Part shown: piece after piece, positions 1-8,511 of the stretch
Position numbering within the stretch: position 1 is the first letter of the stretch
Layout: each line of letters opens with the position of its first letter
Source: Oligoflexia bacterium
GTDB taxonomy: Bacteria > Bdellovibrionota > Bacteriovoracia > Bacteriovoracales > Bacteriovoracaceae
Direction of reading: 5' to 3'
Assembly (NCBI GenBank): GCA_015231955.1
Contig: JADGAN010000008.1
Location: 1-64,000 of the forward strand
DNA: 64,000 nucleotides
Notes under the pieces: generated by a model
Told to the model about the DNA's origin: nothing
Seen by the model: the letters and a program-made list of their open reading frames with translations, nothing else
The model's database searches: none
Position numbers and translations under genes: made by a program

Positions 1-1
1 T

Positions 2-224
2 CGCAGTTTTGTTGCGGCCATAGGTTCTGAAAGATTACGAGTAGAGAAATTTCCTAGTTATGCGCCTGAATTGAATCCAGCAGAAGGTCTTTGGTATCAA
101 ATGAAAGATGTTGAACTTAAAAATGAAACTTGATTCAGCAATTATTAGAATCAGACAAAAACCAAAATTGGTTCAGAACTTTTTTGGACAAACTAGTTTG
201 GATATTTTAGAGTTTAAAAAGTAA
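2..224 (+). pseudogene. IS630-family transposase remnant (3' end, frameshifted)
   Basis: The window opens inside a reading frame (bases 2-133) that ends in a DDE transposase signature: FPSYAPELNPAEGLW, the conserved stretch of the IS630/Tc1 superfamily that carries the last catalytic acid. After about 40 codons this frame stops at 131-133. The tail expected of an IS630 transposase, a helix such as AIIRIRQKPKLVQNFF followed by a short end, is found in another frame and runs to a stop at 222-224. One small indel near 110-130 would join the two parts, so I read this as a frameshifted copy. The 5' part lies outside the window, so the state of the rest of the element is unknown. The family call rests on the motif and is fairly secure; the frameshift is my inference from the two frames. 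Confidence 0.7.
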
Positions 225-530
225 AAAGCTACTTATGCGACGCATAGGAATTGTCTCATATTTCTGAAAGTATACTTTTCTTCGCAGAAGAATATGCCGT
301 TCGTGCGTTCACTTTTGCAAGGAATGCATACACCAGCATAGAAAAGCGGCCTGAGCACTTGAAATCCACAAAAAATGCCCTTTAACTGGCATTCTGATCG
401 AGGTACGCTAAGACAATAAATCATTCTTCCTGATGCTCGCTCTGCCTCAATGGTCAACCAAGGTGAATTATTCTAATAGCATTATGGCATTCTCGAAGAT
501 GTGGGTAATAGTATGAACCACAGGTGCATG
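225..530. other. Gene-poor stretch with a possible IS3-like remnant
   Basis: I find no intact gene here. On the plus strand, codons 390-404 read HSDRG, the DDE motif of IS3-family OrfB integrases. A preceding fragment in another frame (from 355, ALEIHKKCPLTG) resembles the residues that usually come just before it. Downstream the frame is broken by stops. This would be a heavily decayed IS3 trace next to the IS630 remnant. The match is only a handful of residues and could be chance. Confidence 0.25.
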
Positions 531-1223
531 TCACTCTTGCCATTTGCCATTGCCGAGGTAGACAAAGACGTGGGAGAGTTTTTGAACTTCGAGAATGACT
601 TCACTAACACCATCGTGATTTAAGTCGCTAATGGTGACATCAAAGTAGCGCTGGTGGTAGTGCTGTCCTAAATGTTGACCTTTTTGGTTATACTCATCCC
701 ATATCGTTGGCCCTTTGACCATTTTCAGGGAGTGCAAATCGTTATCATCTATAGTTAAAAAATAGAGGATACTGGTTGCATGAAAGTTTATGAACTGATG
801 GTAACCTTGGTAATAGTAGACTAAAAACAGCCGTGTCTTAGAAGAGATTCTAACTCCACGAATACGATAGACAAAACTCTCATGGCCTCTTCGTTCTAAG
901 CGCTCTGCTAATAACTTGTTATGAAAATTGTCTGTAACATAAAACCAATCTTCTCCATCTTTTTTTTCAATGATAAAGGACTCTTCCTTGCTATCACTAT
1001 TGAGATCGAAATGGTAAGTTGGTGTTGATACATGCCATTTATACTCGTTTGGCATAGGGTTCTCTTTTATAAGCGACTCCTTCAATAATTCTCCGGAAAA
1101 AATGCTGCGTACAACTCGCTCATTCATGGCCACTCCGTCATTGGAAATGACCATTGCGGCCACGGCAAGCGCAATTTTTCTTAGCAAGAGGTTAAAGTTG
1201 AAAAAGCGACTCATTTTCATCAT
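531..1223 (-). CDS. Secreted hypothetical protein with EF-hand-like loop
   Basis: A 230-aa protein that I do not recognise. The N-terminus (two possible ATGs and a third at codon 4) is followed by a hydrophobic run LLLRKIALAVAAMVIS, which reads as a signal peptide, so export to the periplasm or beyond is likely. Two acidic stretches are of the Ca-binding type: FDLNSDSKEE near residue 73 and DLNHDGVSEV near residue 200. The second fits the DxDxDG-like loop of VCBS/FG-GAP or dockerin-type repeats. The protein ends soon after, at GNGKWQE. It is divergent from the next gene, with a 103-bp AT-rich gap that should hold both promoters. I see no strong ribosome binding site for either ATG. The function is unknown and calcium binding is an inference. 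Confidence 0.6.
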   Translation of the reverse strand: MMKMSRFFNFNLLLRKIALAVAAMVISNDGVAMNERVVRSIFSGELLKESLIKENPMPNEYKWHVSTPTYHFDLNSDSKEESFIIEKKDGEDWFYVTDNFHNKLLAERLERRGHESFVYRIRGVRISSKTRLFLVYYYQGYHQFINFHATSILYFLTIDDNDLHSLKMVKGPTIWDEYNQKGQHLGQHYHQRYFDVTISDLNHDGVSEVILEVQKLSHVFVYLGNGKWQE

Positions 1224-1326
1224 AATAATTTTTGTAATCTCTATTTTTTATTTTAAAATCTAAGCGCATTGGTGTAAATGATCCTACCATAAATACCCAT
1301 TGACATAATGAAGGATTAAAATAGTT

Positions 1327-2181
1327 ATGCAAATAAAAGTTGCTTTTTTGAAATCTGACCGTTCTCTTAGCATCCGTGATCTCTCTCACGATGGGATAAC
1401 CAGTGTGACCACCGATATCTCCTTAAGTGATTTAGAGCAAGAACCGATCGATCTACTCCTTTACTCTCAAAAGGAGTTAAATGAAGAGCTCTCGCACCTC
1501 CTTGATCAACAAGAAAAACATTACCCTATTATTTGTGCCGATAGCGGCAACGTAATGATGCCCTACCAAGATTTTATGCAAACCTCCTTTGGTGATTTGC
1601 AACCCTTGTTCCAAGAAAGTCACTCAAAATGGACATTAAAAAATAACATTCTTTTATTGGAAGAGCTTTTTCCTCTCACCAAATACTTCAAGCAGCAGAT
1701 GGATCAAGACCGCGTGGCCGCCTTTGAAGAGTTATGGTGCTTACTCAAATCCAACCTTGGCACTAGCTCGCTTAAACTCATCTATAAAGATCTTGTGCGG
1801 CCACCGACGAGTAGCGGTTCTACAGCGACAGAAGATACGGAAAATTCATCAACAGACAGGCCAAACACAGAGACAACCTCAACAACTGCTGCGTCTCAGC
1901 CTCAAAGGAATAGACGTGGCCGACTCGTCAATATGACAACAGAGGGCACAACCACGCCAACCACCTCTCCAGGAGGCGAACTAGAGGCAAAACTTCTGGA
2001 GATCTATGCACCCAGATGTACCTCTCCCTTTCAAATTAGCGAAGCTGTTAGTGAAAAGGGTGAATACTTGCTTTTGGCATCTATCAAAGAGAGTCCCATT
2101 ATCATCATGGCAACAGCATACGCGATGAATCCTTTAGTCCCTTCGCTCTTAAAATCTCTCTTTACGGGATTAAACCAATGA
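1327..2181 (+). CDS. Hypothetical protein coupled to the HD-GYP gene
   Basis: A 284-aa protein without a signal peptide or membrane segment. It has two compact parts. Residues about 1-160 carry alternating strand and helix patterns, for example IDLLLYSQKELNEEL and PIICADSGNVMMPYQDF, loosely like a receiver-type or ligand-binding fold. Residues about 215-284 form a second small domain. A Ser/Thr-rich, low-complexity linker of about 50 residues joins them. I recognise no family. An AAGGA lies 11 bases before the ATG. Its stop overlaps the start of the HD-GYP gene by 4 bp (ATGA), so the two are almost certainly translationally coupled and the protein probably works with that enzyme, perhaps as its sensor or partner. 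That role is inferred from context alone. Confidence 0.6.
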   Translation: MQIKVAFLKSDRSLSIRDLSHDGITSVTTDISLSDLEQEPIDLLLYSQKELNEELSHLLDQQEKHYPIICADSGNVMMPYQDFMQTSFGDLQPLFQESHSKWTLKNNILLLEELFPLTKYFKQQMDQDRVAAFEELWCLLKSNLGTSSLKLIYKDLVRPPTSSGSTATEDTENSSTDRPNTETTSTTAASQPQRNRRGRLVNMTTEGTTTPTTSPGGELEAKLLEIYAPRCTSPFQISEAVSEKGEYLLLASIKESPIIIMATAYAMNPLVPSLLKSLFTGLNQ

Positions 2182-3155
2182 AAATAGAAGATGTTGCTCT
2201 AATGAATCGATGGGCATCTCTCCATATTGAAAATATTGAAGCAGACACAGAGCTACCCGGTACTCTCTTTCTCTTTATTGGAGGAAAATTTTTAGAATTC
2301 AAGCAAAAAGGCGACTTCATTCCTAGTGAAAAGCATGAACTTTTTATTTTAAAAAAGCTCCCCTATTTTTTTATCAAACTTGCCGATATCAATATCTACA
2401 ATGAGTGGATCGAACGCATTCGCAAGAACACTTGTAACGATATCACAGTCATTGCTGGAAATGAAAATAAAGAACTGATTACTATCAAACAAAACATCAA
2501 GCACTACATGACCGAATTCTTCTCCGGAGGCGCTGATGAGAAGCTTCTTAGTAACATCACCTGGGAAACGAGAAGCTTTGCCAAGATTGTGGGAGAACGG
2601 CCTGTTGCAGATGTTGGGTTAGTTAAGATGTCCACTCAGGCAAAAAACATCATCGAACACTCTATTAATGTGGCCATCCTCTCTGTCTATCTGGCCCATC
2701 ACCTAGGCCTAAAACAGCAGTTAATTTTAGAGACGGCCTTTCTTGGGGGACTTCTACACGACTTTGGAAAGACTTTTATCGATGCCTCTCTCTATGACGA
2801 GGGAAATGCACAAATGCTCGAGAATGCCTTAAAAGATCATCCTAATCAAGGCAGAGATGCTCTCAAAAATTTAAAAGGCATCAGTGAAGAGGTGTTGAGA
2901 ATTATAGAAGAGCATCATGAAAACGTTGATGGCAGTGGACATCCTCTAGCAAAAAAAGGCCAACTTATTTACGATCTCACTAAAATCGTCTCTATTGCCA
3001 ACGCCTTTGATAATTTCATTCGTAGTGGCCAAGGTTCTCTTAAAGAGCGCTCTATTGCTGCTGTCAATGCACTGGAACGCGATAAAAACCATCGCTTTGA
3101 TCCTCAAAAACTCCCCAAGGCCATTCGTGCTTTACGACTTGGTATTAAAGAGTAA
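2178..3155 (+). CDS. HD-GYP-type metal-dependent phosphohydrolase
   Basis: A 325-aa protein whose C-terminal half (about residues 150-320) is an HD-GYP-like domain. Enzymes of this family hydrolyse cyclic di-GMP. Visible landmarks are EHS in the first helix, the HDFGK metal motif near residue 195, HPNQGRDAL, then EEHHENVDGSGHP near residue 250, and a closing helix IVSIANAFDNF. The usual GYP triplet reads GHP here, but the flanking DGSG and HH are intact, so activity is plausible. The N-terminal 150 residues show no family I know. There is no transmembrane segment. It overlaps the preceding gene by 4 bp. A short palindrome (3156-3170, 6-bp arms) directly follows the stop, with a T-run ten bases later, and might be a weak terminator. 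c-di-GMP specificity rather than another nucleotide is inferred. Confidence 0.8.
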   Translation: MKIEDVALMNRWASLHIENIEADTELPGTLFLFIGGKFLEFKQKGDFIPSEKHELFILKKLPYFFIKLADINIYNEWIERIRKNTCNDITVIAGNENKELITIKQNIKHYMTEFFSGGADEKLLSNITWETRSFAKIVGERPVADVGLVKMSTQAKNIIEHSINVAILSVYLAHHLGLKQQLILETAFLGGLLHDFGKTFIDASLYDEGNAQMLENALKDHPNQGRDALKNLKGISEEVLRIIEEHHENVDGSGHPLAKKGQLIYDLTKIVSIANAFDNFIRSGQGSLKERSIAAVNALERDKNHRFDPQKLPKAIRALRLGIKE

Positions 3156-3312
3156 GGTTAGGGCCTAACCACATGAACTTTTTTCAGAGGCCCCCTTTGT
3201 CTAAAATTTTTATTTCAATTTTCTTGCCTCCCTCCTTACTCCAGAGGTATGTTGCCCTGGCTTTAACGACAATTAAAGCAGGAACTATTAACTTACAGAT
3301 GGATTTGTAATC

Positions 3313-3612
3313 ATGAACTCAAATATTTTATTTTTTCATGCAATCAATGCAAACAGTGCCAGTGCCAGCGCCAGTGAAAGAGCAAAAGCAATCCTCGACT
3401 ACTCCAACTATCTAACAGAGCTTCCACTCTATGGTCTGGTTAATGAAGCACTTTTTCTCTGTAAACCTTGTAACATCTCTAATGAAAATCGTAACATGTA
3501 CGCAATCGCTTTACTAAAAGAGCTGACCGAGCGTGCAGACCACAATTCACTGCTTAGAGAAGAGTTGCAACAAATTTCACAAAGTCTTAAAACAACATTA
3601 TTATTACAATAA
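3313..3612 (+). CDS. Small hypothetical protein
   Basis: A 99-aa mostly helical protein with no signal peptide. It has an SASASASERAK stretch at residues 14-24 (an alternating Ser/Ala run encoded by repeated GCCAGT-like units), then leucine-rich helices and a closing QQISQSLKTTLLLQ. The ribosome binding site is weak. It runs convergently into the PhoH-like gene and overlaps its end by 9 bp. I do not recognise a family. The length, codon pattern and the absence of a better frame on either strand make it a probable real gene, but expression is not proven by the sequence. Confidence 0.45.
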   Translation: MNSNILFFHAINANSASASASERAKAILDYSNYLTELPLYGLVNEALFLCKPCNISNENRNMYAIALLKELTERADHNSLLREELQQISQSLKTTLLLQ

Positions 3613-4971
3613 TTTACTTGCAAGTTCTGAGAGTGGCGAACGCTCCCCCGTTTTCAAAGTCACATGCGAGGATGCTGTTTGTCCCCTCATCCTCTCAATC
3701 ACAAAGGTAAGACCATTATTGACAGTATCTAAATAGGGATTATCCACCTGTTCATAATCTCCCGCTAACACAATTTTCGAACCATCGCCCACTCGGGTAA
3801 TAATTGTTTTTAGCTCATGAGGAGAGAGATTCTGTGCCTCATCAATGATAAAAAATTGCGAAGGAATGGAACGGCCACGAATGTAAGTAAGTGGTTCAAC
3901 TTGGAGTAATCCTTTCTCTTTTAACGCCATCCAAGCAGCAGGGCCACTGCTATCGCGATACTTATATTTTCCAAAAATAAAATCGAGAGCATCAAAAATT
4001 GGCAGCATCCATGGGTTCATCTTTTCTTCAATGCTTCCTGGTAAATATCCTAGATCCTTTCCCATCGGTTGAATCGGCCTTGAAACCAAGAGACGAATGT
4101 ATTCACCTCTTGTAATCGTCTTATCGAGTGCAGCAGCAATAGCAATTAAAGTTTTCCCCGTGCCTGCTTTACCGGCCAAGGTTACAAGCTTAATCTCATC
4201 GCTTAAGAGTGCATCCAAAGCAAAGTGCTGCTCAATATTTTTAGGATAAATTCCCCATACTCCATCTTTTACACTTTTCAAAGGGATAATGCCTTTACGC
4301 CCCCCATGGTCGCTAAAGCGACCATAAGTTTTGGCCCCTTTATCTTTATTGTTTAAAATAAGATATTGGTTAGCATAAAGCTCAACACTCTCTTCTGCTC
4401 CAGTGGCAGTGGTCACCTTTACACTGGTAATCGGCAAAAATTCACTCTTTGTAAACTCCTCAAACTCCTGCTGGGTCAATGCACACTCCACGTAACCGCT
4501 ATAGAGAAGATCGGGATTAACCTTTTTAAATCCATAATCTTCGGCCACAACACGAAATACATCGGATTTTAATCTTAAATTGATATCTTGAGTGACTAAA
4601 ACAACATTTTTACCCTTTTCTTTGAGAGAGAGTGCTAGGCCCAAAATAATATTATCACTCTTATCAGTCACCAGACTCTTGGCAATAGCATTAGCAACTG
4701 TTGAATTCTCTAATCCATTATTATTGCAAATAATAAATGTCCCTCCACCATCTAACTTTATTCCATCGGCCAATGTTCCTTTTTTTCTGAGATCGTCAAT
4801 GATTCTTGAAAAATGGCGAGCATTTCTTCCATTCTCATTTTGATCTTTCTTAAATCGATCTAGCTCCTCAATACAAATTAAAGGAATAACAACATCATCT
4901 TCACCAAATTTGAAAATAGAGAGCGGATCTAATAAAAGGATATTGGTATCTAATACAAAAGTTTTTTTCAC
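3604..4971 (-). CDS. PhoH family protein with N-terminal PIN domain
   Basis: A 455-aa two-domain protein. Residues 1 to about 130 are a PIN-type nuclease fold: FVLDTNILL gives the first acidic residue, and CIEELDRFKK and DNIILGLAL the later ones. Residues about 245-455 are a PhoH P-loop ATPase with Walker A GKAGTGKT (about 264-271), LVSRPIQPMGKDLGYLPG, Walker B FIIDEAQN, and VLAGDYEQVDNPYLD. The PIN-PhoH combination is a known bacterial family (YlaK/PhoH2 type) linked to RNA unwinding and cleavage; the substrate here is unknown. The start codon is GTG, preceded by AGGGG at about 10 bases. A good promoter lies just upstream (see 4994-5028). The gene stands alone and is convergent with the small gene at 3313. 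Confidence 0.9.
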   Translation of the reverse strand: MKKTFVLDTNILLLDPLSIFKFGEDDVVIPLICIEELDRFKKDQNENGRNARHFSRIIDDLRKKGTLADGIKLDGGGTFIICNNNGLENSTVANAIAKSLVTDKSDNIILGLALSLKEKGKNVVLVTQDINLRLKSDVFRVVAEDYGFKKVNPDLLYSGYVECALTQQEFEEFTKSEFLPITSVKVTTATGAEESVELYANQYLILNNKDKGAKTYGRFSDHGGRKGIIPLKSVKDGVWGIYPKNIEQHFALDALLSDEIKLVTLAGKAGTGKTLIAIAAALDKTITRGEYIRLLVSRPIQPMGKDLGYLPGSIEEKMNPWMLPIFDALDFIFGKYKYRDSSGPAAWMALKEKGLLQVEPLTYIRGRSIPSQFFIIDEAQNLSPHELKTIITRVGDGSKIVLAGDYEQVDNPYLDTVNNGLTFVIERMRGQTASSHVTLKTGERSPLSELASKLL

Positions 4972-4993
4972 TCTGATTAACCCCTTGTTAAAA

Positions 4994-5028
4994 AATCCAC
5001 ATTATAAATCGTCAATATAAGTCATCAA
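4994..5028 (-). promoter_or_regulatory. Candidate sigma-70 promoter of the PIN-PhoH gene
   Basis: Reading the minus strand, TTGATG (5028-5023) is followed after 16 bases by a perfect TATAAT (5006-5001). Initiation about 7 bases later would give a leader of about 22 bases that contains the AGGGG ribosome site of the GTG-started gene at 4971. Confidence 0.5.
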
Positions 5029-5068
5029 TCATTAAATAGGACAGAAACGATGACTAAACACTCTAACT

Positions 5069-6232
5069 CTATCGACAAAACTTTTCTACAAATTTTCTTA
5101 TTAGACCGGCCTGATCTTCATTCACGCCTATAAACTTAACGCCAATCCCCCGAGGGCTCCGCTCATTGATCGATACTATTTTTGCTCGTGCCTCAATTGC
5201 AAGTGGAACAGTTCCTGGCATAATTTTTATCATAATTTCCTTATGCAATTGAAAATCACTAGGACGGAGCTCGATAAAACAGCCGCCTTCACTAATGCTG
5301 GTGCATGTCCCTCGGTAAAGCTTGCCATTATAAGTTACTGTAGCAGGACCAAGATAAGATGTACGCTTGTATTTCCTCTGCACAAAAAGTTTGCTAGCAT
5401 CTTTATCCTTTTGCGACGATATTTTTTTTACGATGTTTGAGTGAAACTCTCCAATATCCGATAATGGCCGCCACTTTTGCTCATCTTTTCTTCTAATCTT
5501 ATTATTTTGGGTAATACTATTTTTTTGTAGCATCTTAATAATTTCTAGATAACGATAAGGCCCTAAGGTTTTATCTCCTTTCTCGACCATCCAAACAGGA
5601 TCGTTTTTGATAGTTAAATTTTTATCCTCTCCTAAAACACCACTCTCCTCTACATTTTCAATACCTTCCTCAACCTCATCATCCCTGCTGTCCGCAACTT
5701 CTCTATCCTCTTCATCTCCTGTTGGAGGAATTTTTAGATCAGGAATATCCAGATCAGCATCATTAGGTCGTAGCTGTTCCGGCCCTGGCCCCTCAAGCAC
5801 AGGGATAACAGTGGGAATTTTAGGAATCAGATTCAAAAAGATAGGAAGATCTTTAATGCACCTCCATCGTCCTTCCTCTTCAATCAAGACATAATCAAAA
5901 ATACTTAAATCACCATCACTCACCCTACTTGCAATATCGCTTTTGCTATAAGGACCACTTACTCTATCTCCAACAGAAATAAAGATATTTCTTTTTTCGA
6001 TCATTCGCTGTGGTTTAGCAGGAAGCAAATCGGTAAAATCAACAAGCTCTCCTAAAAGCGACCACTGTTTTTCTTTAATCCGATAGACACACGAATGCAG
6101 TGTTAATATTTTGCGCTGAAAAAATCTAACCATTCCTGCATGATCAAGTGGACCATAGTTCCTATCTTTGATTTGCACTACAAAATTTTTTGAAATAGCG
6201 ACCTCCTGGTTGCCTCTCCTTTTATTAAGCAT
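5069..6232 (-). CDS. Triple GYF_2-like / PilZ domain protein
   Basis: A 387-aa soluble protein with three related small modules followed by a PilZ domain. The modules lie near residues 17-62, 84-128 and 213-258. Each has a GP(L/Y) turn after the first strand (NYGPLDHAG, VSGPYSKSD, TLGPYRYLE) and a closing W (QWSLL, RWRCI, KWRPL), the pattern of GYF_2-type domains that bind proline-rich peptides. An acidic, Pro-rich linker separates modules two and three. The PilZ domain (about 283-385) starts with RKYKR, fitting the RxxxR c-di-GMP motif, and has SISEGGCFIE in place of the (D/N)xSxxG strand. The start overlaps the preceding gene by 8 bp, and no separate ribosome site is seen, so translation is probably coupled. 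Likely a cytoplasmic c-di-GMP effector that docks on partner proteins; the partners are unknown. Confidence 0.75.
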   Translation of the reverse strand: MLNKRRGNQEVAISKNFVVQIKDRNYGPLDHAGMVRFFQRKILTLHSCVYRIKEKQWSLLGELVDFTDLLPAKPQRMIEKRNIFISVGDRVSGPYSKSDIASRVSDGDLSIFDYVLIEEEGRWRCIKDLPIFLNLIPKIPTVIPVLEGPGPEQLRPNDADLDIPDLKIPPTGDEEDREVADSRDDEVEEGIENVEESGVLGEDKNLTIKNDPVWMVEKGDKTLGPYRYLEIIKMLQKNSITQNNKIRRKDEQKWRPLSDIGEFHSNIVKKISSQKDKDASKLFVQRKYKRTSYLGPATVTYNGKLYRGTCTSISEGGCFIELRPSDFQLHKEIMIKIMPGTVPLAIEARAKIVSINERSPRGIGVKFIGVNEDQAGLIRKFVEKFCR

Positions 6233-7409
6233 CGAAGGAAAAGTGTAGTATAGAAACGTAGATCAGTGCTCGTTTTCCCTCTTCTTGCCGATAACCACCT
6301 CCAATCTCTGTGCCATAAAAACCACCAATTACTTTCAGAGGCCAAAACTCAAATTGTGCCCCATAGGAGATGTAACCACCACTCCAACCAAACATGGCAC
6401 TAATCAAAGGAATACCAAACTCCATGCCAAAGTGAATCTTCCGACGATAATCGACGGCCGAATTAATGGGATGAACATCAAAGGTAAGTGCATAATCAAT
6501 AATCCAAAAATCTTGCCTCCACGCAATCCCCCAATTAATCGCCATCTCTTGATCAGGAATGGCCCCAACACCTGACTCACGTTTATACTTTGTCCCACCG
6601 ACATCCATTACTGACAGTCCTGTACTAAACTGTGAAATTTTGCTGGTCCAAGCAAATTCAAATCCTGTGTCCACTCCCCAAGCACTTCCCTTAGAATATC
6701 CAAGAGAGTTGCGAATATCGTGGTAATCGTCGGTTTTTCCTTCAGCAATAATATTTAACAACTCTTGTCCAAAAAGATCGTAGCTATCATAGATCCCTTG
6801 GCGGTTCATATTTTTCACACTAACGCCAAAAGAGGTGGTGGAACCTGAAACATTGGACTTTTTAGAGTTCTGTTTTTTACGACTAGGTTTTCTTGCTTTA
6901 AAGCCTTTACCAAGAGAGAAGGAGTATCCAAAAATAAATCCTCGATCATAGCGATAGTCTACATCCAAGGCAGGATGAGTTCTATTTCTTAATTCAGCAT
7001 TAGCAGTAACATTTGCAAAAAGATTAATCCCAAAAGATTCTAACTTTAGGCCCGGAATTGCTGCCGCATGCAGGTGCAACGGAATGCCAATCACTCGATC
7101 AGCGATCGCCACAGGATCACGCGAAGGAAAATTTTCAAACTTATCTGTTTCTCCTAACACATTAGTTGCGCTTACATCGGGATTAATGAAAAAAACAGAT
7201 AACCCTTTATGCTTTGAAAGTGAAGCAGGATTATAAAAAAGTGTATATTCATCATCTGCAATTGCTGTAAAAGCATCTCCCATTAACAAAGCTTTTGGGC
7301 TTCTTGCAAGATAGTGAAACTCCCTTGCCTGAACAGTTGCAGTTAAGATTATAAAGACTGCAATCACTCTTATCATCTTAATTCTCATCCTAATTAAAAA
7401 GCGTTTCAA
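6225..7409 (-). CDS. Outer-membrane beta-barrel protein (PorV/UPF0164-like)
   Basis: A 394-aa exported protein. A signal peptide is clear (MIRVIAVFIILTATVQA). The mature start reads ARSPKALLMGDAFTAI and DDEYTLFYNPASL. This opening, a small-residue run then an acidic stretch and YNPA, is the hallmark of PorV/UPF0164-like and related long-chain-fatty-acid-transporter barrels. Many amphipathic strands follow, and it ends in an aromatic-rich strand, LIYVSILHFSFDA. A basic insert near residue 180 (KARKPSRKKQNSKKSN) may be an exposed or periplasmic loop. The first ATG (7409) overlaps the lipoprotein gene; ATGs at 7388 and 7376 are alternatives just past that gene's stop and give cleaner signal peptides. 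It sits between a lipoprotein and a PilZ protein in a compact overlapping set. Its cargo is unknown. Confidence 0.7.
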   Translation of the reverse strand: MKRFLIRMRIKMIRVIAVFIILTATVQAREFHYLARSPKALLMGDAFTAIADDEYTLFYNPASLSKHKGLSVFFINPDVSATNVLGETDKFENFPSRDPVAIADRVIGIPLHLHAAAIPGLKLESFGINLFANVTANAELRNRTHPALDVDYRYDRGFIFGYSFSLGKGFKARKPSRKKQNSKKSNVSGSTTSFGVSVKNMNRQGIYDSYDLFGQELLNIIAEGKTDDYHDIRNSLGYSKGSAWGVDTGFEFAWTSKISQFSTGLSVMDVGGTKYKRESGVGAIPDQEMAINWGIAWRQDFWIIDYALTFDVHPINSAVDYRRKIHFGMEFGIPLISAMFGWSGGYISYGAQFEFWPLKVIGGFYGTEIGGGYRQEEGKRALIYVSILHFSFDA

Positions 7410-8433
7410 ACATTATAAAAAAATAGGCCTCCAACTTATCCGACTCTGGCGCGGTAGCGTAGTTTGTCTCGCAAGAGATTTGGCTTCTCATATTGCACAG
7501 ATCACCAACGTACGCACTATAGATCCCGTCAGAGCATAAAGCATTGAACAAACTTTTTACCTCTCCAACGGAATCCATGGCACTATCGTCAGGTAGCGTT
7601 GTATTGCTTAAGATATCGATAAAGATATTCAAAAGCACAACTCCCTGACACATTCTTTTAACCGTATTGGCATTGGGTAGTGCTTGTAATTTAGGACTTC
7701 CGGTTGCGGTAGAGGTACAACTGCCAAGTGTACCACTGGCCCTGGCAACATCAATCAATGCTTTAAGAGTTGCATTACTGGGATTATAATCGTAAAAACA
7801 GCCATTGCTAAAACCATTAGGATTACCATTGGCCGCAGTTCCTCCACCCTTGGTTCCCGTACTAGGATCGGAATTACCGTAGTAGAAAAGATACTTTCCC
7901 AAGATAGTAAATAGCATATAGAGATTTTGTAAGTTGATATCCCCCGCTTCATTGGCGGAAAAGACCTCTGCACGCGCGGCCACTGTTGGCGCGGAAACAT
8001 CTCCTGCATAGGCAAGAATATTAATGGCCAGCAAAAGATCATTATAATCTGCATCTTCAGGATCGATCATCCCTGAAGTAGAAAACATGGTCAGTGAACC
8101 GAAAATCTGCTCTTGAGTCACGGAAATTTTAGGTAAGTTGACGCCATAAAAAGTTAAGGCAGAGTAACCTCCGCGACAGGCATAAGCTGAGGCCAGCGTC
8201 TGTAAATATTTTGCATCTTTTTGATCTCGACCTGCATCTTCAAGCACAGAAATCGCATCAGCGCATGCTGTATTTGTAAGGTATACTTTTGCAGTATCGA
8301 CAGCAATTTCTCGCTTCTCTTTCTTGCTTGTACCACATCCTAAAATTCCACTTATCAAAAGCAAAATAGTGGTATAAAAGGTAATCCGGTTTTTATTCAT
8401 TGATTTGATCGCTATAGTAAAGTGTCGATTCAT
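7390..8433 (-). CDS. Lipoprotein, hypothetical
   Basis: A 347-aa protein with a lipoprotein signal: ILLLISGILGC, where the Cys would be lipidated near residue 33 from the first ATG. A second ATG at 8400 gives a shorter, more typical signal peptide, but neither has a well-spaced ribosome site. After the Cys comes a charged stretch KKEKREIAVDTAKVYL, then a region of short helices (CADAISVLEDAG, LQTLASAYACRGG) that looks like TPR or solenoid packing. Later there is a Gly/Asn/Ser-rich segment. About ten cysteines in the mature part suggest disulphides in the periplasm. It is first in the overlapping run with the barrel and PilZ genes, so a shared envelope role is likely. Family unknown. Confidence 0.6.
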   Translation of the reverse strand: MNRHFTIAIKSMNKNRITFYTTILLLISGILGCGTSKKEKREIAVDTAKVYLTNTACADAISVLEDAGRDQKDAKYLQTLASAYACRGGYSALTFYGVNLPKISVTQEQIFGSLTMFSTSGMIDPEDADYNDLLLAINILAYAGDVSAPTVAARAEVFSANEAGDINLQNLYMLFTILGKYLFYYGNSDPSTGTKGGGTAANGNPNGFSNGCFYDYNPSNATLKALIDVARASGTLGSCTSTATGSPKLQALPNANTVKRMCQGVVLLNIFIDILSNTTLPDDSAMDSVGEVKSLFNALCSDGIYSAYVGDLCNMRSQISCETNYATAPESDKLEAYFFIMFETLFN

Positions 8434-8511
8434 ATCCCTATTAGGAATATTTTATCAAATCATTAAAAAAACGGTAAAAAAAATACTATAGAAAAAAAGA
8501 TGCAAAAGGAA

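Noticed and set aside
233-457. 74-residue minus-strand frame
   Set aside because: It spans the decayed IS region antisense to the HSDRG trace, has no ribosome site and no recognisable motif.
3156-3170. Short palindrome after the HD-GYP gene as a terminator
   Set aside because: The arms are only 6 bp and the T-run starts ten bases later, so I mention it only as a weak possibility.
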